From Vicingaceae bacterium (GTDB lineage: Bacteria > Bacteroidota > Bacteroidia > Flavobacteriales_E > Vicingaceae), in assembly GCA_019429185.1 (NCBI GenBank), contig JAHYJH010000002.1:21305-85304 (forward strand): 64,000 bases of DNA. Direction: 5' to 3'. Below the pieces are notes generated by a model. That model saw only the letters and a list, made by a program, of their open reading frames with translations, was not told the DNA's origin and did not search any database. Positions 40,785 to 49,859 of this stretch are shown here, one piece after another; within the stretch, counting starts at the first letter, position 1, and each line of letters begins with the position of its first letter. A program made the translations under genes and the position numbers.

Positions 40785-41696
40785 TTAAATAACTTTTTCT
40801 AACCAGATATTACCACCAAAATTTTTGTAGGTAAGAGGCATATCTTTAAATACACCTTTGTGTAGCGTGTGTAAATAATGAGAGAAAACCTTTATTTCAA
40901 ATGCATTATTAAACATTAAGAAAGCTCTCAATAAATAATCTTCATTCCAATTTTTACCGCCATATACCCAATCTTTTGGATATTCAAAAGGATAAAAAAC
41001 ATCATGAATATGTATGTAAACTCCTTTTTTTAATATGGGTAACACTTCAAAATATAAGAAATTAACATCGCTCCCTGTTTTTGATACATGCGTACTGTCA
41101 ATAAATAAAATATTACCAGCTTCTAGTTTTTTAAATTCTTCTAAACTTACCTCTTGCACAAATTTTTTGTGAATGGTAGTAGTAGTTTTGTCTTTTTTCG
41201 AAAGTAAAGACTCCAATCGTTCTGTATAAGGTTCAATAAAAGTGAGCTTAATTTTTGATTCAAAAAAAACTTCATTAACGTCTAACATTAAAGCGGATGA
41301 AAAACCTGAACCCACTTCAATAAGTTGTTTTGGTTGTAAGTATCTCAACATGTTATATAACATGATACCGTCTGTATAAGAATAAAATTCATTATCAAAG
41401 TAATACCTTAAATTTTCCTGTTTGTGTGCTTTAAAAGGTATTTCATTGTAATACTTATTAAACTCAGCTATTAATTCAAGTTGTTTTGTAGTATTTAAAT
41501 TAATTCCACTAATAGCATCAGCAAGATTATTTTCCCATATGATATTTTCTTTTAACTTTATTTCGTCTATATTAATTATTGGAGAATAATAATGTCCTAC
41601 TGGGTAACACGCATTTTTATCATAATTAGCTACTTTTTTTACTAAGCCTCTTATATAAGGAAGTTGATTGAGTAGCGATTTTAATTTATTTTTCAT
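40785..41696 (-). CDS. Class I SAM-dependent methyltransferase
   Basis: 303 residues from ATG 41696 (MKNKLKSLLNQL); an ATG 18 bases upstream would enlarge the overlap with the preceding gene from 11 to 29 bases. Motif I is QLIEVGSGFSSALML, motif II region LTFIEPYTERLESLL, and ILFIDSTHVSKTGSDVN with VYIHIHDVFYPFEYP complete a Methyltransf_24-like fold. Probably O-methylates a sugar or a precursor in the polysaccharide pathway. Substrate unknown. Confidence 0.85.
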   Translation of the reverse strand: MKNKLKSLLNQLPYIRGLVKKVANYDKNACYPVGHYYSPIINIDEIKLKENIIWENNLADAISGINLNTTKQLELIAEFNKYYNEIPFKAHKQENLRYYFDNEFYSYTDGIMLYNMLRYLQPKQLIEVGSGFSSALMLDVNEVFFESKIKLTFIEPYTERLESLLSKKDKTTTTIHKKFVQEVSLEEFKKLEAGNILFIDSTHVSKTGSDVNFLYFEVLPILKKGVYIHIHDVFYPFEYPKDWVYGGKNWNEDYLLRAFLMFNNAFEIKVFSHYLHTLHKGVFKDMPLTYKNFGGNIWLEKVI

Positions 41697-42870
41697 TATA
41701 GTTATTTGTTTCAATAATTAGTGACTTTATAGCTTCAATCCGCATGGTTGGATTACAAAGATTTAAAATATGCTTTTTTCCAGCTTTCCCCATTTCTTCA
41801 GCAACAATTGGATTTTTAATTAAATAGATGAGCTTATCAGCCATGGCTTCATAATTAAATTCTGGAACTAAGAAACCTGTTTTTCCATCGATTACATTTT
41901 CTGTAATTCCGTTGTGAATAGTAGAAACTACAGGCAATTCATGTAAAGCTGCTTCAGCTAAACTAATAGCAAATCCTTCGGTATCTCCACGTAAGCTAGT
42001 TACACTATGTTGGGCATAAATCCAATGTGATTTTAAAATAGGAAAACTTTTTTCTCTAGGTAAAGCACCATAGAGTGTAACAGCATTGCTTAAACCTAAT
42101 TTAGCTATAGTATTAAGAACGGCAGCTTTCATTTCACCATCACCAATTATAGATAGAGTAGCTTCAGGAATTTCTTGTTTTACTTTATGAAAAGCATAAA
42201 GCAAAGCAACAGGGTTTTTTATTGCGGTAAGTCTGCCTAAGAAGATGATTGAAGGAGGAAGTTTAGTTCTTTCCGACCAAGGTGTAGGTTCTATATGCTT
42301 ACTATCTACACCCAGTCTTATTACTTTAATTTTATTTTCATCACAGCCAAGTAGTATTAATCTTCTTTTCATGTATTCACTTGCAGCTATAAAAAATACA
42401 GCTTTTTCAAATAATACCATCAGTTCTTCTTTATACGCTTTATCGTTTAAAGATGAGGTAATATCATGGCCATGCACATGAACAATAAAAGGGGTTTTTT
42501 GTTGTTCCAAATACTCCATTAGCAAAATAGCGGTATCAGCAAACTCAATAAAAGCTACATCAAATTTTTTAGTAACTTTTTTGTTTAACGCTCTTAGTGC
42601 TATCCACTTTTTTAAGTTCATTCTATTGCGATAACCATTTCTACCAAACAATTCGCTTAATTTAAAAAGTCGAATTTGCCAAGATATAAATTGATGAGAA
42701 AAATTTACGGTAGTGTTATTTATATTAAATTCAGCTTGTAATGATTTTTCATGTTTGGAAACATAGGTAAAATCAATGTTTTCATCATTATTAAGGGCTA
42801 ATACCAAGTCGTAAATAAACGTTTCACTTATCCCAAAAAGTGTTTGTGTAAAATAACCTAGCTTTATCAT
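41686..42870 (-). CDS. Glycosyltransferase family 4
   Basis: 394 residues. GT-B fold: YFTQTLFGISETFIYDLVLAL at the N-terminus is the colanic-acid/WcaL-type opening, IIFLGRLTAIKNPVALLYAF begins the donor domain, and TEGFAISLAEAALHELPVVST with GITENVIDGKTGFLVP is the active-site region. Overlaps both neighbours slightly, which supports a single operon. Sugar specificity not readable. Confidence 0.9.
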   Translation of the reverse strand: MIKLGYFTQTLFGISETFIYDLVLALNNDENIDFTYVSKHEKSLQAEFNINNTTVNFSHQFISWQIRLFKLSELFGRNGYRNRMNLKKWIALRALNKKVTKKFDVAFIEFADTAILLMEYLEQQKTPFIVHVHGHDITSSLNDKAYKEELMVLFEKAVFFIAASEYMKRRLILLGCDENKIKVIRLGVDSKHIEPTPWSERTKLPPSIIFLGRLTAIKNPVALLYAFHKVKQEIPEATLSIIGDGEMKAAVLNTIAKLGLSNAVTLYGALPREKSFPILKSHWIYAQHSVTSLRGDTEGFAISLAEAALHELPVVSTIHNGITENVIDGKTGFLVPEFNYEAMADKLIYLIKNPIVAEEMGKAGKKHILNLCNPTMRIEAIKSLIIETNNYNEK

Positions 42871-43808
42871 TTTATTTTTCTGTTTAATCTATAGTAAAGC
42901 TCTTTAATAAAAAGAAGTACAATTTTACTATAATTTAATGAGTTATCCGTAAATTGATAGGGTTTAATACTATTGAATAACAGCATTTTTAAGGGTAATA
43001 TCCGTAAATAGTTGGCATATACCTTTTCAATTTTTTTAAAATAAATACGATTATCAAGTTGATGTTTAATAAGTGAAACCACTTTTACTTCTTCTATCAA
43101 CCGTAGTTTTTTTTTAGTTAAATTGCCACTCATTCGTGTGGTATTGGCATGCGTTCTAAAATAGTTCAGGCCGTCTTTTATATAAGCAATATGGGTATTG
43201 GGTAATAGATTCATCCAAAACCACCAATCTCCAGCCATTTTAAATGTTACAGGAAAAGCAGCGGCTAAATTTTTCCTAAAAACAACTGCACTGGCATTAG
43301 GAATGGTACATTTATAAAAAAGATAATTTTTACACTCGTGTAAACCATTGTTGGTATAGTTGGTTAGCCATCTGTTTTTATCTAAATCATCCGTCCATTG
43401 GGTATTGATATAAAGTTGAGTATTATTTTCGTCAACCACTACACTTTGGCAGTAAGCCAATCCAATTTCTTTATTAGTTAATAAAGGTTGAGCAACTTGT
43501 TCTAAAAAGTTGGTTGATGCATAATCATCACTTTCGGCTATCCAAATCAATTCCCCTTTGGCTAATACAACTCCTTTTTGCCATTGTTTAAAGGGGCTGC
43601 CACTGTTTTGTGTATTTACAATTAAATGTGCTGTTTTTGGGTGGTTTTTATAGGCAGTTAAAATTTCAATGCTGTTATCGGTTGAGGCATCATCTAATAA
43701 TATAACTTCAAAATGAGGATAAGTTTGAGTATAAACACTCTCTAAGCGTTTTTTTAAAAACAATGCGTGGTTATAGTTGGGAATGATAATGCTTATTAAG
43801 GGGTTCAT
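42867..43808 (-). CDS. Glycosyltransferase family 2
   Basis: 313 residues. GT-A fold with ISIIIPNYNHALFLKKRLES, EVILLDDASTDNSIEIL and the DxD-type LIWIAESDDYASTNFLEQ. The C-terminal third (lysine and tyrosine rich) is shared with GT2 proteins of Bacteroidota capsule loci. ATGA overlaps at both ends show translational coupling in a run of four consecutive transferase genes. Confidence 0.9.
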   Translation of the reverse strand: MNPLISIIIPNYNHALFLKKRLESVYTQTYPHFEVILLDDASTDNSIEILTAYKNHPKTAHLIVNTQNSGSPFKQWQKGVVLAKGELIWIAESDDYASTNFLEQVAQPLLTNKEIGLAYCQSVVVDENNTQLYINTQWTDDLDKNRWLTNYTNNGLHECKNYLFYKCTIPNASAVVFRKNLAAAFPVTFKMAGDWWFWMNLLPNTHIAYIKDGLNYFRTHANTTRMSGNLTKKKLRLIEEVKVVSLIKHQLDNRIYFKKIEKVYANYLRILPLKMLLFNSIKPYQFTDNSLNYSKIVLLFIKELYYRLNRKIK

Positions 43809-44614
43809 TTATTTTTTAATAATATTCTAAAAGGTTTTAAAAGTAGTTTACCCAATTTATACTCTAAAGAATTTTGTAGATGAAAAGCCTTTCTCGCCTC
43901 CATTTGTGTTATTCTTACAGCTTCAACTACACTTAATTCTTTTTTGTTGAGTATGTAATTTAAAATAATATCGTAATTTTTATTGGTGTCATTAATCATA
44001 GAGTTACCTCTAACTCTGTAATCAAAAGTTACTTCATTTATGTGATAAAAGGTTGCTCCTTGTAAAGCTATACGTAGCCAAAAATCCCAATCTTCGTATC
44101 CCATTATTGGCATGTTCTCATCATAACCGTTTACTTTGTTCCAAATAGTTTTACGATAAACCGCACAAGCATCGATGTAGTTTTTGTTACAGAGCAGTGG
44201 AAAATCAAAATCAGGAACATTTACCAATTTGTTATCTTCATCAAAATGCTGTTTGTTGCCGTAAACTACATCAATATCTGGATAGGTTTCTAGTATTTTT
44301 ATACTTTCTGTAATGTAATGGTGTCTAATTTTATTATCAGCATCTAAAGGTAAAATGTATTCACCTTTTGCCAATTTTATCCCATTGTTTCTAGCTTTTG
44401 CTAAGCCTTGATTTTCCTGATTCAATACAAAAAAACCTTGTTGTTCTAGTATTTTTAAAAGTTCAAGGGTTGGGATATCGGTAGAACCATCATTTACAAT
44501 TATAATCTCATAATCGTTTTTGTTAGGATAGGAGCTAACACTATCCAATGTTTCTTGCAGGTAGGTTCCCATGTTATAGCACGGAATTATAATTGATATT
44601 TTAGGTGCTTTCAC
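43805..44614 (-). CDS. Glycosyltransferase family 2
   Basis: 269 residues, compact GT-A transferase: ISIIIPCYNMGTYLQETLDS, YEIIIVNDGSTDIPTL, KGEYILPLDADNKIRHH and MGYEDWDFWLRIALQG with the ED acceptor-side motif. Overlaps the preceding and following genes by four bases each. No fused domain. Confidence 0.9.
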   Translation of the reverse strand: MKAPKISIIIPCYNMGTYLQETLDSVSSYPNKNDYEIIIVNDGSTDIPTLELLKILEQQGFFVLNQENQGLAKARNNGIKLAKGEYILPLDADNKIRHHYITESIKILETYPDIDVVYGNKQHFDEDNKLVNVPDFDFPLLCNKNYIDACAVYRKTIWNKVNGYDENMPIMGYEDWDFWLRIALQGATFYHINEVTFDYRVRGNSMINDTNKNYDIILNYILNKKELSVVEAVRITQMEARKAFHLQNSLEYKLGKLLLKPFRILLKNK

Positions 44615-45498
44615 AGTTTATACTTATTACTTAGTTGAATACGTTTTAACACCCGTAAAAGTCTGTTTTTTTTGTGTAACTGGTAACTAATTTTGGCAAT
44701 TAAGACCTTATGTTTGTTTTTAACAAGTTGTTTTTGATGGTGATTAAGTTGATTAAAAAGTACTTGATAAAATTTTAGTTGAGTTTCTACTTTTTTTAAT
44801 TCATTAGTACCGCTCCACATACCTTTTTCGTGGATTCTATATACACTGGTTATTTCGGGTAAACATTTAATTTTCGCATCTTTGCTGACTAAAAAATATA
44901 ACCCCAAATCACCATAAGGCAATTGGTAAATCCACTCTGGTATTTTGCTAAATTTTTTTCTAAAAACTACACTTGCTGTGGTGATGAAGTTGTAATGTTC
45001 TAATAAATCATCGAAAGTATAAATACCATTAGGTGAAATAGGAGGTATAGGATGTAACTCTAATTTATTTTCCTTTAATGTATTTGCTTGAGTAAAACAA
45101 ATATTAAAATTAGGGTTTGCCTCTAAAAAATCTACCTGCTTTTGCATTTTGTAAGGGTCTGTCCAATAATCATCGCCATCTAAAAGTGCTATGTACTTTC
45201 TTTTGCAATGACTAATCATATCCAAAAAGTTATATAATCGTCCTTTTTTTTGTCTATTTATATCATATTCATCACCTTTTTTTCTATCCAATAAAATATA
45301 ATTGATATTTTTATTGGTTGATGAAGCAATAAATTGTTGAATAAGGGCTATGTTACTGTCAGTTGAAAAATCATCGCCAATAATTACTTCAAAAGGAAAA
45401 GAAGTTTGTTGTTGTTCAATACTATTTAAGCATTGGGTAATATATTCTTCATGATTATATGTCATTAGTCTAACACTAAGAATTACTGGGTTAATCAT
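44611..45498 (-). CDS. Glycosyltransferase family 2
   Basis: 295 residues. GT-A fold: LSVRLMTYNHEEYITQCLNS, FEVIIGDDFSTDSN, KYIALLDGDDYWTDPYKM (metal-binding DGDD) and a typical ASVVFRKKF segment. The C-terminus is strongly basic. Overlaps the sulfotransferase gene by eight bases upstream and the next transferase by four downstream. Confidence 0.9.
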   Translation of the reverse strand: MINPVILSVRLMTYNHEEYITQCLNSIEQQQTSFPFEVIIGDDFSTDSNIALIQQFIASSTNKNINYILLDRKKGDEYDINRQKKGRLYNFLDMISHCKRKYIALLDGDDYWTDPYKMQKQVDFLEANPNFNICFTQANTLKENKLELHPIPPISPNGIYTFDDLLEHYNFITTASVVFRKKFSKIPEWIYQLPYGDLGLYFLVSKDAKIKCLPEITSVYRIHEKGMWSGTNELKKVETQLKFYQVLFNQLNHHQKQLVKNKHKVLIAKISYQLHKKNRLLRVLKRIQLSNKYKL

Positions 45499-46327
45499 AT
45501 TTAAACTTCTTTAAAGTGTTATAGGCAATTTCATTAAACTTACTTATTTCTTCAGAATACAAAAGAGATAAATATTTTTTTTTATTCTTTTCATCAATAG
45601 TTTCTTTTGTTTTACCTTTCCAATGAAGTGTTGAAAGAGGTTCATCATTGTTTTGGTGATAATTCAACATCTCTTCTTCATATTCAACATCTAAAAAGTT
45701 ACAAATTTTCTTTAAAATTTCAACTGGTTTACTAATTAAGTCTTCATACCTTATTGTAATAGAATTATGGTTTTGAATAAAATTTTCAATAGTGATAATA
45801 TTATTATTCCATTCATTAGCAATAGCTACAATATCGGATGAAACTTTAGGTATATATTTAAGATTAGGATTAAGTTTATTTATGTTTTTATAAGAGCATG
45901 CTACATCTCTACCATCTCTAACTAGGTGGATATATTTTACATTAGGAAAAATTAAATTAAGTTCTTCTAAATGATTTATATAATAATTGTTTTTATCACC
46001 AATAATTGATTTGTTATTGGTGTAAAATTTATAAATTGTGGTAATAATCTCAGGATAATTTTTTGGTTTTTCGGATAATATAAAATCCTTTAAATTAGGT
46101 CTATTTAATTTCCAATCTTCAATTTTTTTTGAACTGAGTATGTCGTCTAAAAAAAGATTAAATTTTGTATCGTTATTTGTGTCATTTTCAGACCAATTAA
46201 AATATTTTTTATACCACCATTGAAGAAAGCCAGACTCTGGTGGAACACCTATTAAAGAATGATTGTTTAGCATTAACCTTAAGAGTGTTGTGCCTGATCT
46301 CGGATTACCTAGTATAAAAAAATCCAT
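45491..46327 (-). CDS. Sulfotransferase family protein
   Basis: 278 residues. Transfers sulfate from PAPS to a hydroxyl. The 5'-phosphosulfate loop is FILGNPRSGTTLLRLML at residues 4-20, and the 3'-phosphate-binding stretch is VKYIHLVRDGRDVACSY. ITIRYEDLISKPVEILKKI is the usual C-terminal helix region. In this locus it probably sulfates the polysaccharide or a glycolipid. Base composition is even more AT-rich than nearby genes. Follows a wbqC remnant. Confidence 0.85.
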   Translation of the reverse strand: MDFFILGNPRSGTTLLRLMLNNHSLIGVPPESGFLQWWYKKYFNWSENDTNNDTKFNLFLDDILSSKKIEDWKLNRPNLKDFILSEKPKNYPEIITTIYKFYTNNKSIIGDKNNYYINHLEELNLIFPNVKYIHLVRDGRDVACSYKNINKLNPNLKYIPKVSSDIVAIANEWNNNIITIENFIQNHNSITIRYEDLISKPVEILKKICNFLDVEYEEEMLNYHQNNDEPLSTLHWKGKTKETIDEKNKKKYLSLLYSEEISKFNEIAYNTLKKFKYD

Positions 46328-46334
46328 TTTGTTA

Positions 46335-46415
46335 TTATAAATTTATAATTTGTTTTATCAATTGAAAATAGCCTATGTAAGGAAAAATATAGGGCTGCAT
46401 AATGGCAATTTTCAT
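46335..46415 (-). pseudogene. WbqC-family gene remnant (first 26 codons)
   Basis: Reads MKIAIMQPYIFPYIGYFQLIK and then, after five more codons, stops. The opening is unmistakable for WbqC-like proteins of polysaccharide loci, which are normally above 200 residues. The ATG overlaps the stop of the small repeat-derived frame (ATGA). The break falls just before the sulfotransferase gene, so a deletion or replacement removed the remainder. Confidence 0.75.
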
Positions 46416-46528
46416 GTGGTTATATTTAATTGTTTTTTATCGGACACATGGAAGTCGCCTATAATCATTCTCCTCCCGAAAAATCGGGACAAGTTGTGTG
46501 TTAAACTTTTTAGCATGGCTCGTTTCAT
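46412..46528 (-). CDS. Repeat-derived 38-residue reading frame
   Basis: Starts four bases after the stop of the Schlafen-like gene and reads MKRAMLKSLTH, seven extra residues NLSRFFG, then RRMIIGDFHVSDKK. It shares both blocks with the frame after cusB at 20364-20495; the 21-bp insertion keeps the frame. Its TGA overlaps the wbqC remnant ATG. Translation is uncertain. Confidence 0.3.
   Translation of the reverse strand: MKRAMLKSLTHNLSRFFGRRMIIGDFHVSDKKQLNITT
46431..46528. repeat. Dispersed modular repeat, copy 2
   Basis: Same ordered blocks as copy 1 at 20375-20495, but without the 50-bp palindrome and with a 21-bp insert (46474-46494) containing the hairpin CCCGA/TCGGG. Ends four bases from the stop codon of the gene at 46533. 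Confidence 0.75.
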
Positions 46529-46532
46529 AGGT

Positions 46533-47957
46533 TTATTCGTTTAAAATTTTCCAGTAACCACTTTTAGCAGAACCGATACGTTCTACTAAGCCCAGTTCTT
46601 TTAACTTGTTAATGTTATCTATAATTTTTCTTTTAGAAATACCAACATAATCAGCCAATTGAGCAGCACTTACTTTTTGATTCAGTAGTATTTGTTTAAT
46701 TATTTCCTGTTGGTTTTTAGATAAATTATCGGTGACCTTATCGGTGACCTTATCGGTGACCTTATCGGTGACCTTATCGGTAACATTTTCGCTATTATTC
46801 AACTTATTATCAGCGAATAATGATTTTTGTTGAGTGTAGTGTAAGGTTACTAAAAATCCGTTGGGTACTTCTTCAAAATCGAATTTCATGGTAGGATAGG
46901 CTTTTATTTCTTCACGAATTCGAACAAATCCACTTCCATATTTTTCTATATCACCCGTTAAATAAAATGCTTCAGCAATTAGTTTATTTCTGGTATAGGC
47001 TTGGTAGTTATCTTTTTTTAATTGTGCAACGCTTAACTTTCCAAAAAGGCTACCAGGGTTAAAAAAAGTAATTTTTTGGTCGAATATTTTTATTTGTACA
47101 TCAATAGGACTCATGTAATCGCGATGAATGATGGTGTTTAATACCAACTCTCTTAAAGCAGGAAGTGGGTATTCGAATATTTCGGTACGTTGGGAAGTTT
47201 TTCCAGTAATTTGGAAAGCTACTTTAATTTGCCCCAACAAATAATTCATAGTCGATTCAACTGTTTCAAATAATGTTCCGTTAAACATTTTATCATCAAT
47301 AATCATCGAAGGCGTTTTAAATCGTCCTAAATGAACATTGTAAGAAGTGTCTTCTTTCGAAAAAAGTAACCAAGCCGCATGGGTAATTTTATTGCCCGAA
47401 ATCAATTTTAGTTTTTCTAAATTTTGTTTCCAATGGTCAACCATATTAAAACGACCAGAAGCATTTACTTTTTGTATAAATTTATTCACCTTATTGCTAT
47501 CTAAATCAGCAATGCTTTTATCTGGAGCAATGTACGAATCCCATGATAATTGAAGGGATTGTAGGTTCATCTCTGTAATTTCATTCGCATTTAGTTGGTG
47601 GTTCGCATTTTTGATGCGTTTATAATAACGCCCCTTAAATGATAATGGTTTTACAGGAAACTCATTTACGCTAAGGAGTAAAATTTCTTTTCCATCAATT
47701 GCAACCGTTTCATAATGAGGCATTATAGCAGGTTGCGTTTTGTTTTTTATCTCATTTACCCATTTTTGAATGGTTTCTTTTCCTAAAGTTAGTTGTTGAG
47801 GGTTGCCATCATTATCAATACCAATACAAACCGTTCCACCGCTAGTATTAGCAAAAGCCACTATTGTTTCAATTGCAGCATCGTTGAAGTTTTTTTTAAA
47901 CTCCAACTGTTCGCTTTCGCCTTGCTGTATTCGTTTTATTAAGTTTTTGTGGTTCAA
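46533..47957 (-). CDS. Schlafen/AlbA_2-type ATP-binding regulator (COG2865-like)
   Basis: 474 residues. N-terminal AlbA_2 (Schlafen AAA_4) domain: GESEQLEFKKNFNDAAIETIVAFANTSGGT is represented by its GES-LEFK and FANxxGG marks, then SFKGRYYKRIKNANHQL. A central ATPase-like domain has ALRELVLNTIIHRDY and EKYGSGFVRI. A linker with VTDK repeated four times leads to a C-terminal winged helix (QLADYVGISKRKIIDNINKL). Such proteins are putative transcription or defence regulators. Located within the polysaccharide locus next to gene remnants. Confidence 0.85.
   Translation of the reverse strand: MNHKNLIKRIQQGESEQLEFKKNFNDAAIETIVAFANTSGGTVCIGIDNDGNPQQLTLGKETIQKWVNEIKNKTQPAIMPHYETVAIDGKEILLLSVNEFPVKPLSFKGRYYKRIKNANHQLNANEITEMNLQSLQLSWDSYIAPDKSIADLDSNKVNKFIQKVNASGRFNMVDHWKQNLEKLKLISGNKITHAAWLLFSKEDTSYNVHLGRFKTPSMIIDDKMFNGTLFETVESTMNYLLGQIKVAFQITGKTSQRTEIFEYPLPALRELVLNTIIHRDYMSPIDVQIKIFDQKITFFNPGSLFGKLSVAQLKKDNYQAYTRNKLIAEAFYLTGDIEKYGSGFVRIREEIKAYPTMKFDFEEVPNGFLVTLHYTQQKSLFADNKLNNSENVTDKVTDKVTDKVTDKVTDNLSKNQQEIIKQILLNQKVSAAQLADYVGISKRKIIDNINKLKELGLVERIGSAKSGYWKILNE
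46731..46792. repeat. 12-bp tandem repeat encoding VTDK units
   Basis: About four to five copies of a 12-base unit (ATCGGTGACCTT on the plus strand) lie in frame inside the Schlafen-like gene, encoding VTDKVTDKVTDKVTDK. Copy number could vary by slippage without shifting frame. Confidence 0.8.
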
Positions 47958-48029
47958 GGAATGAAATTAATAGAATAGCAAAAATAGTGTTTTTATTCTT
48001 TGTTATAACGTATTTTGTTTTAGAATGTA

Positions 48030-48338
48030 ATTGCGAAGCCTATCCTAACCGTCATTGCGAAGCTCAAGCAAAGAAAAGAGCGTAGGAGCTGAAGCAATCT
48101 GTCTATCTTTAACGTCATTGCGAAGCCAAGCGTAGAAAAGAGCGTTGGCGCTGAAGCAATCTGCCTATCTTTAACGTCATTGCGAAGCCAAGCGTTGGAA
48201 TGGGTGTAGGAGCTGAAGCAATCTGTTCTTCGGTTAGACAGATTGCTTCGGTCGTTCCTCCCTCGCAATGACGGTAAGGAGGGGCAATGACGGTAAGGAG
48301 GGGCAATGACGGTAACGATGGGCGTTCCACTCGCAATG
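48030..48338. repeat. GTCATTGCGA repeat cluster 1
   Basis: At least three direct units of the form GTCATTGCGAAGCCAAGCG...GAAGCAATCTG followed by inverted units CAGATTGCTTCG...TCGCAATGACGG. This paired arrangement resembles REP-like or MITE-like intergenic repeats known in Bacteroidota. Short reading frames across it on both strands are translations of the repeat. Confidence 0.85.
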
Positions 48339-48341
48339 ATG

Positions 48342-48485
48342 TTACAAATACTCAAACAAATCCTTCCATTCAGGATTAAAAGCATTAATTAAATCAAGTT
48401 TCTTTTGTCTGGAACCAGCTTTTAATTGTTTTTCTCTTGCAATAGCTTCTTCAATAGGTCTAAAGTAGTAATTTTTTAATAATGT
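48342..48485 (-). pseudogene. GIY-YIG endonuclease remnant (C-terminal part)
   Basis: On the minus strand this reads KNYYFRPIEEAIAREKQLK followed by AGSRQKKLDLINAFNPEWKDLFEYL and a stop. That is the typical C-terminal half of small GIY-YIG nucleases (EAIAREKQLK, NPEWKDL). The catalytic N-terminal GIY and YIG strands are absent; the frame instead continues upstream into repeat cluster 2, which happens to supply an ATG. Both sides are bounded by GTCATTGCGA repeats, so repeat-mediated recombination probably destroyed the gene. Confidence 0.8.
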
Positions 48486-48504
48486 TACTGCAAAGCCAAT
48501 CCTA

Positions 48505-48774
48505 ACCGTCATTGCGAAGCCAAGCGTAGAAAAGAGCGTTGGAGCTGAAGCAATCTGTCTATCTTTAACGTCATTGCGAAGCCAAGCGTAGAAAAGAGCG
48601 TTGGCGCTGAAGCAATCTGTCTAATCGAAGGGCAGATTGCTTCACTGCACTGCGTTTCGTTCGCAATGACGGTAAGGAGGGGCGTTTCACTCGCAATGAC
48701 GGTAGGGAGGGGCGTTTCCCTCGCAATGACGGTAACATTAAACAGATTACTTCGCTACGCTCGTAATGACGGTA
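48505..48774. repeat. GTCATTGCGA repeat cluster 2, running into an aminotransferase gene
   Basis: Two direct and three inverted units. The last inverted unit overlaps the 3' end of the aminotransferase gene and encodes its final residues VITSVAK and the stop codon, so the repeat has been taken into the coding sequence. Confidence 0.85.
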
Positions 48775-49859
48775 TTAATTAGACGTACAATACGTTCTAA
48801 ATCACTTTCAGCAAGACCAACATATAACGGCAAACACAACACACAAGGAGCAATACTATCCGTAACCGACATAGCTGCCTTAGTTACATAAGGCAAGTTA
48901 TTTAAAGAAGGATAAAAATACCTGCGAGGAATAATGTTATTATCATTCAACACTTGTTGTACCACTAACAACTGTGCTTCATTTTCAAAAATAATCGGGT
49001 AATAACTATAATTCCATTGGGTATTTTCTCGGATTTTTAATTTTTTTAGTTGTGTAAAATTTAACTGTGTATTGTAGTAATCTACTACTTTTTTACGTTC
49101 AGCAATAATAAAATCAATATGCGGCAAAACAGCTAAGCCCATGGCTGCTTGCAATTCACTCATTTTAGCATTAATGCCTACACCATAAAAATCTAAAGGA
49201 CCATTGTGTCCAAAATTGTGTAGGAAAAATAATTCTTTCATGGTTGCTTCATTTTGGCAGAAAATAGCTCCGCCTTCTCCACAATGAAACAACTTTGTAG
49301 CATGAAAACTGCACGTACTTACATCTCCATAATTAAATATGCTTTGGTTGTTGTAAGTTACCCCAAAACAGTGGGCAGCATCATAAATTACTTTTAAGCG
49401 GTGTTTCGCAGCAATTTGTTCTATCACTTCAACATTACAAGGGTTACCATACACGTGAGTAGCTAAAATAGCGATGGTGTTGGGAGTAATGGCAGCTTCT
49501 ATCTGGGTTTCGTCTATAGTTAAATATTCAGGATGAATATCTACAAAAACAGGAGTGCAATTTTCCCAAACGATAGATGAAGTAGTAGCTACATAACTAA
49601 AAGGAGTGGTAATTACTTCGCCACCTTTCCCAAAAAGTTTCAAAGCAATTTGTATGGGCAAGGTGCCATTGGTCATTGCCAACACATTAGGAACAGCCAA
49701 GTGTTTTTTAAGTTTTTCTTCCAATTCCAACACCAACGCTCCTCGGTTGGTTAACCATTGGTTGTCCCAAATGCGTTGAATTTGAGTTTGGTATTCTTCA
49801 ATAGGGGGGAAGAAAGTTTTGGTTACGGTAAGTTGGTTCGTAGCTTGTTTATTTGTCAT
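48747..49859 (-). CDS. DegT/DnrJ/EryC1/StrS-family sugar aminotransferase
   Basis: 370 residues from ATG 49859 (MTNKQATNQLTVTKTFFPP); an upstream frame start at 49925 lies inside the preceding gene and is unlikely. PLP-dependent enzyme that aminates nucleotide-linked keto sugars. Visible: WLTNRGALVLELE, PFSYVATTSSIVWENCTPVFVDI, the cofactor Asp in KVIYDAAHCFG and the Schiff-base lysine in TCSFHATKLFHCGEGGAI. The last eight or so residues are encoded by an inserted repeat. It overlaps the mini-Schlafen gene by 11 bases. Product supplies an amino sugar for the polysaccharide. Confidence 0.92.
   Translation of the reverse strand: MTNKQATNQLTVTKTFFPPIEEYQTQIQRIWDNQWLTNRGALVLELEEKLKKHLAVPNVLAMTNGTLPIQIALKLFGKGGEVITTPFSYVATTSSIVWENCTPVFVDIHPEYLTIDETQIEAAITPNTIAILATHVYGNPCNVEVIEQIAAKHRLKVIYDAAHCFGVTYNNQSIFNYGDVSTCSFHATKLFHCGEGGAIFCQNEATMKELFFLHNFGHNGPLDFYGVGINAKMSELQAAMGLAVLPHIDFIIAERKKVVDYYNTQLNFTQLKKLKIRENTQWNYSYYPIIFENEAQLLVVQQVLNDNNIIPRRYFYPSLNNLPYVTKAAMSVTDSIAPCVLCLPLYVGLAESDLERIVRLINTVITSVAK

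Noticed and set aside
46731..46792. CRISPR-like short repeats
   Set aside because: Units are 12 bp, contiguous without spacers and in frame within a gene.
48020..48385. 121- and 73-residue minus-strand frames over the repeats
   Set aside because: They are translations of the GTCATTGCGA repeat cluster with Arg/His/Cys-rich low-complexity sequence and no natural start.
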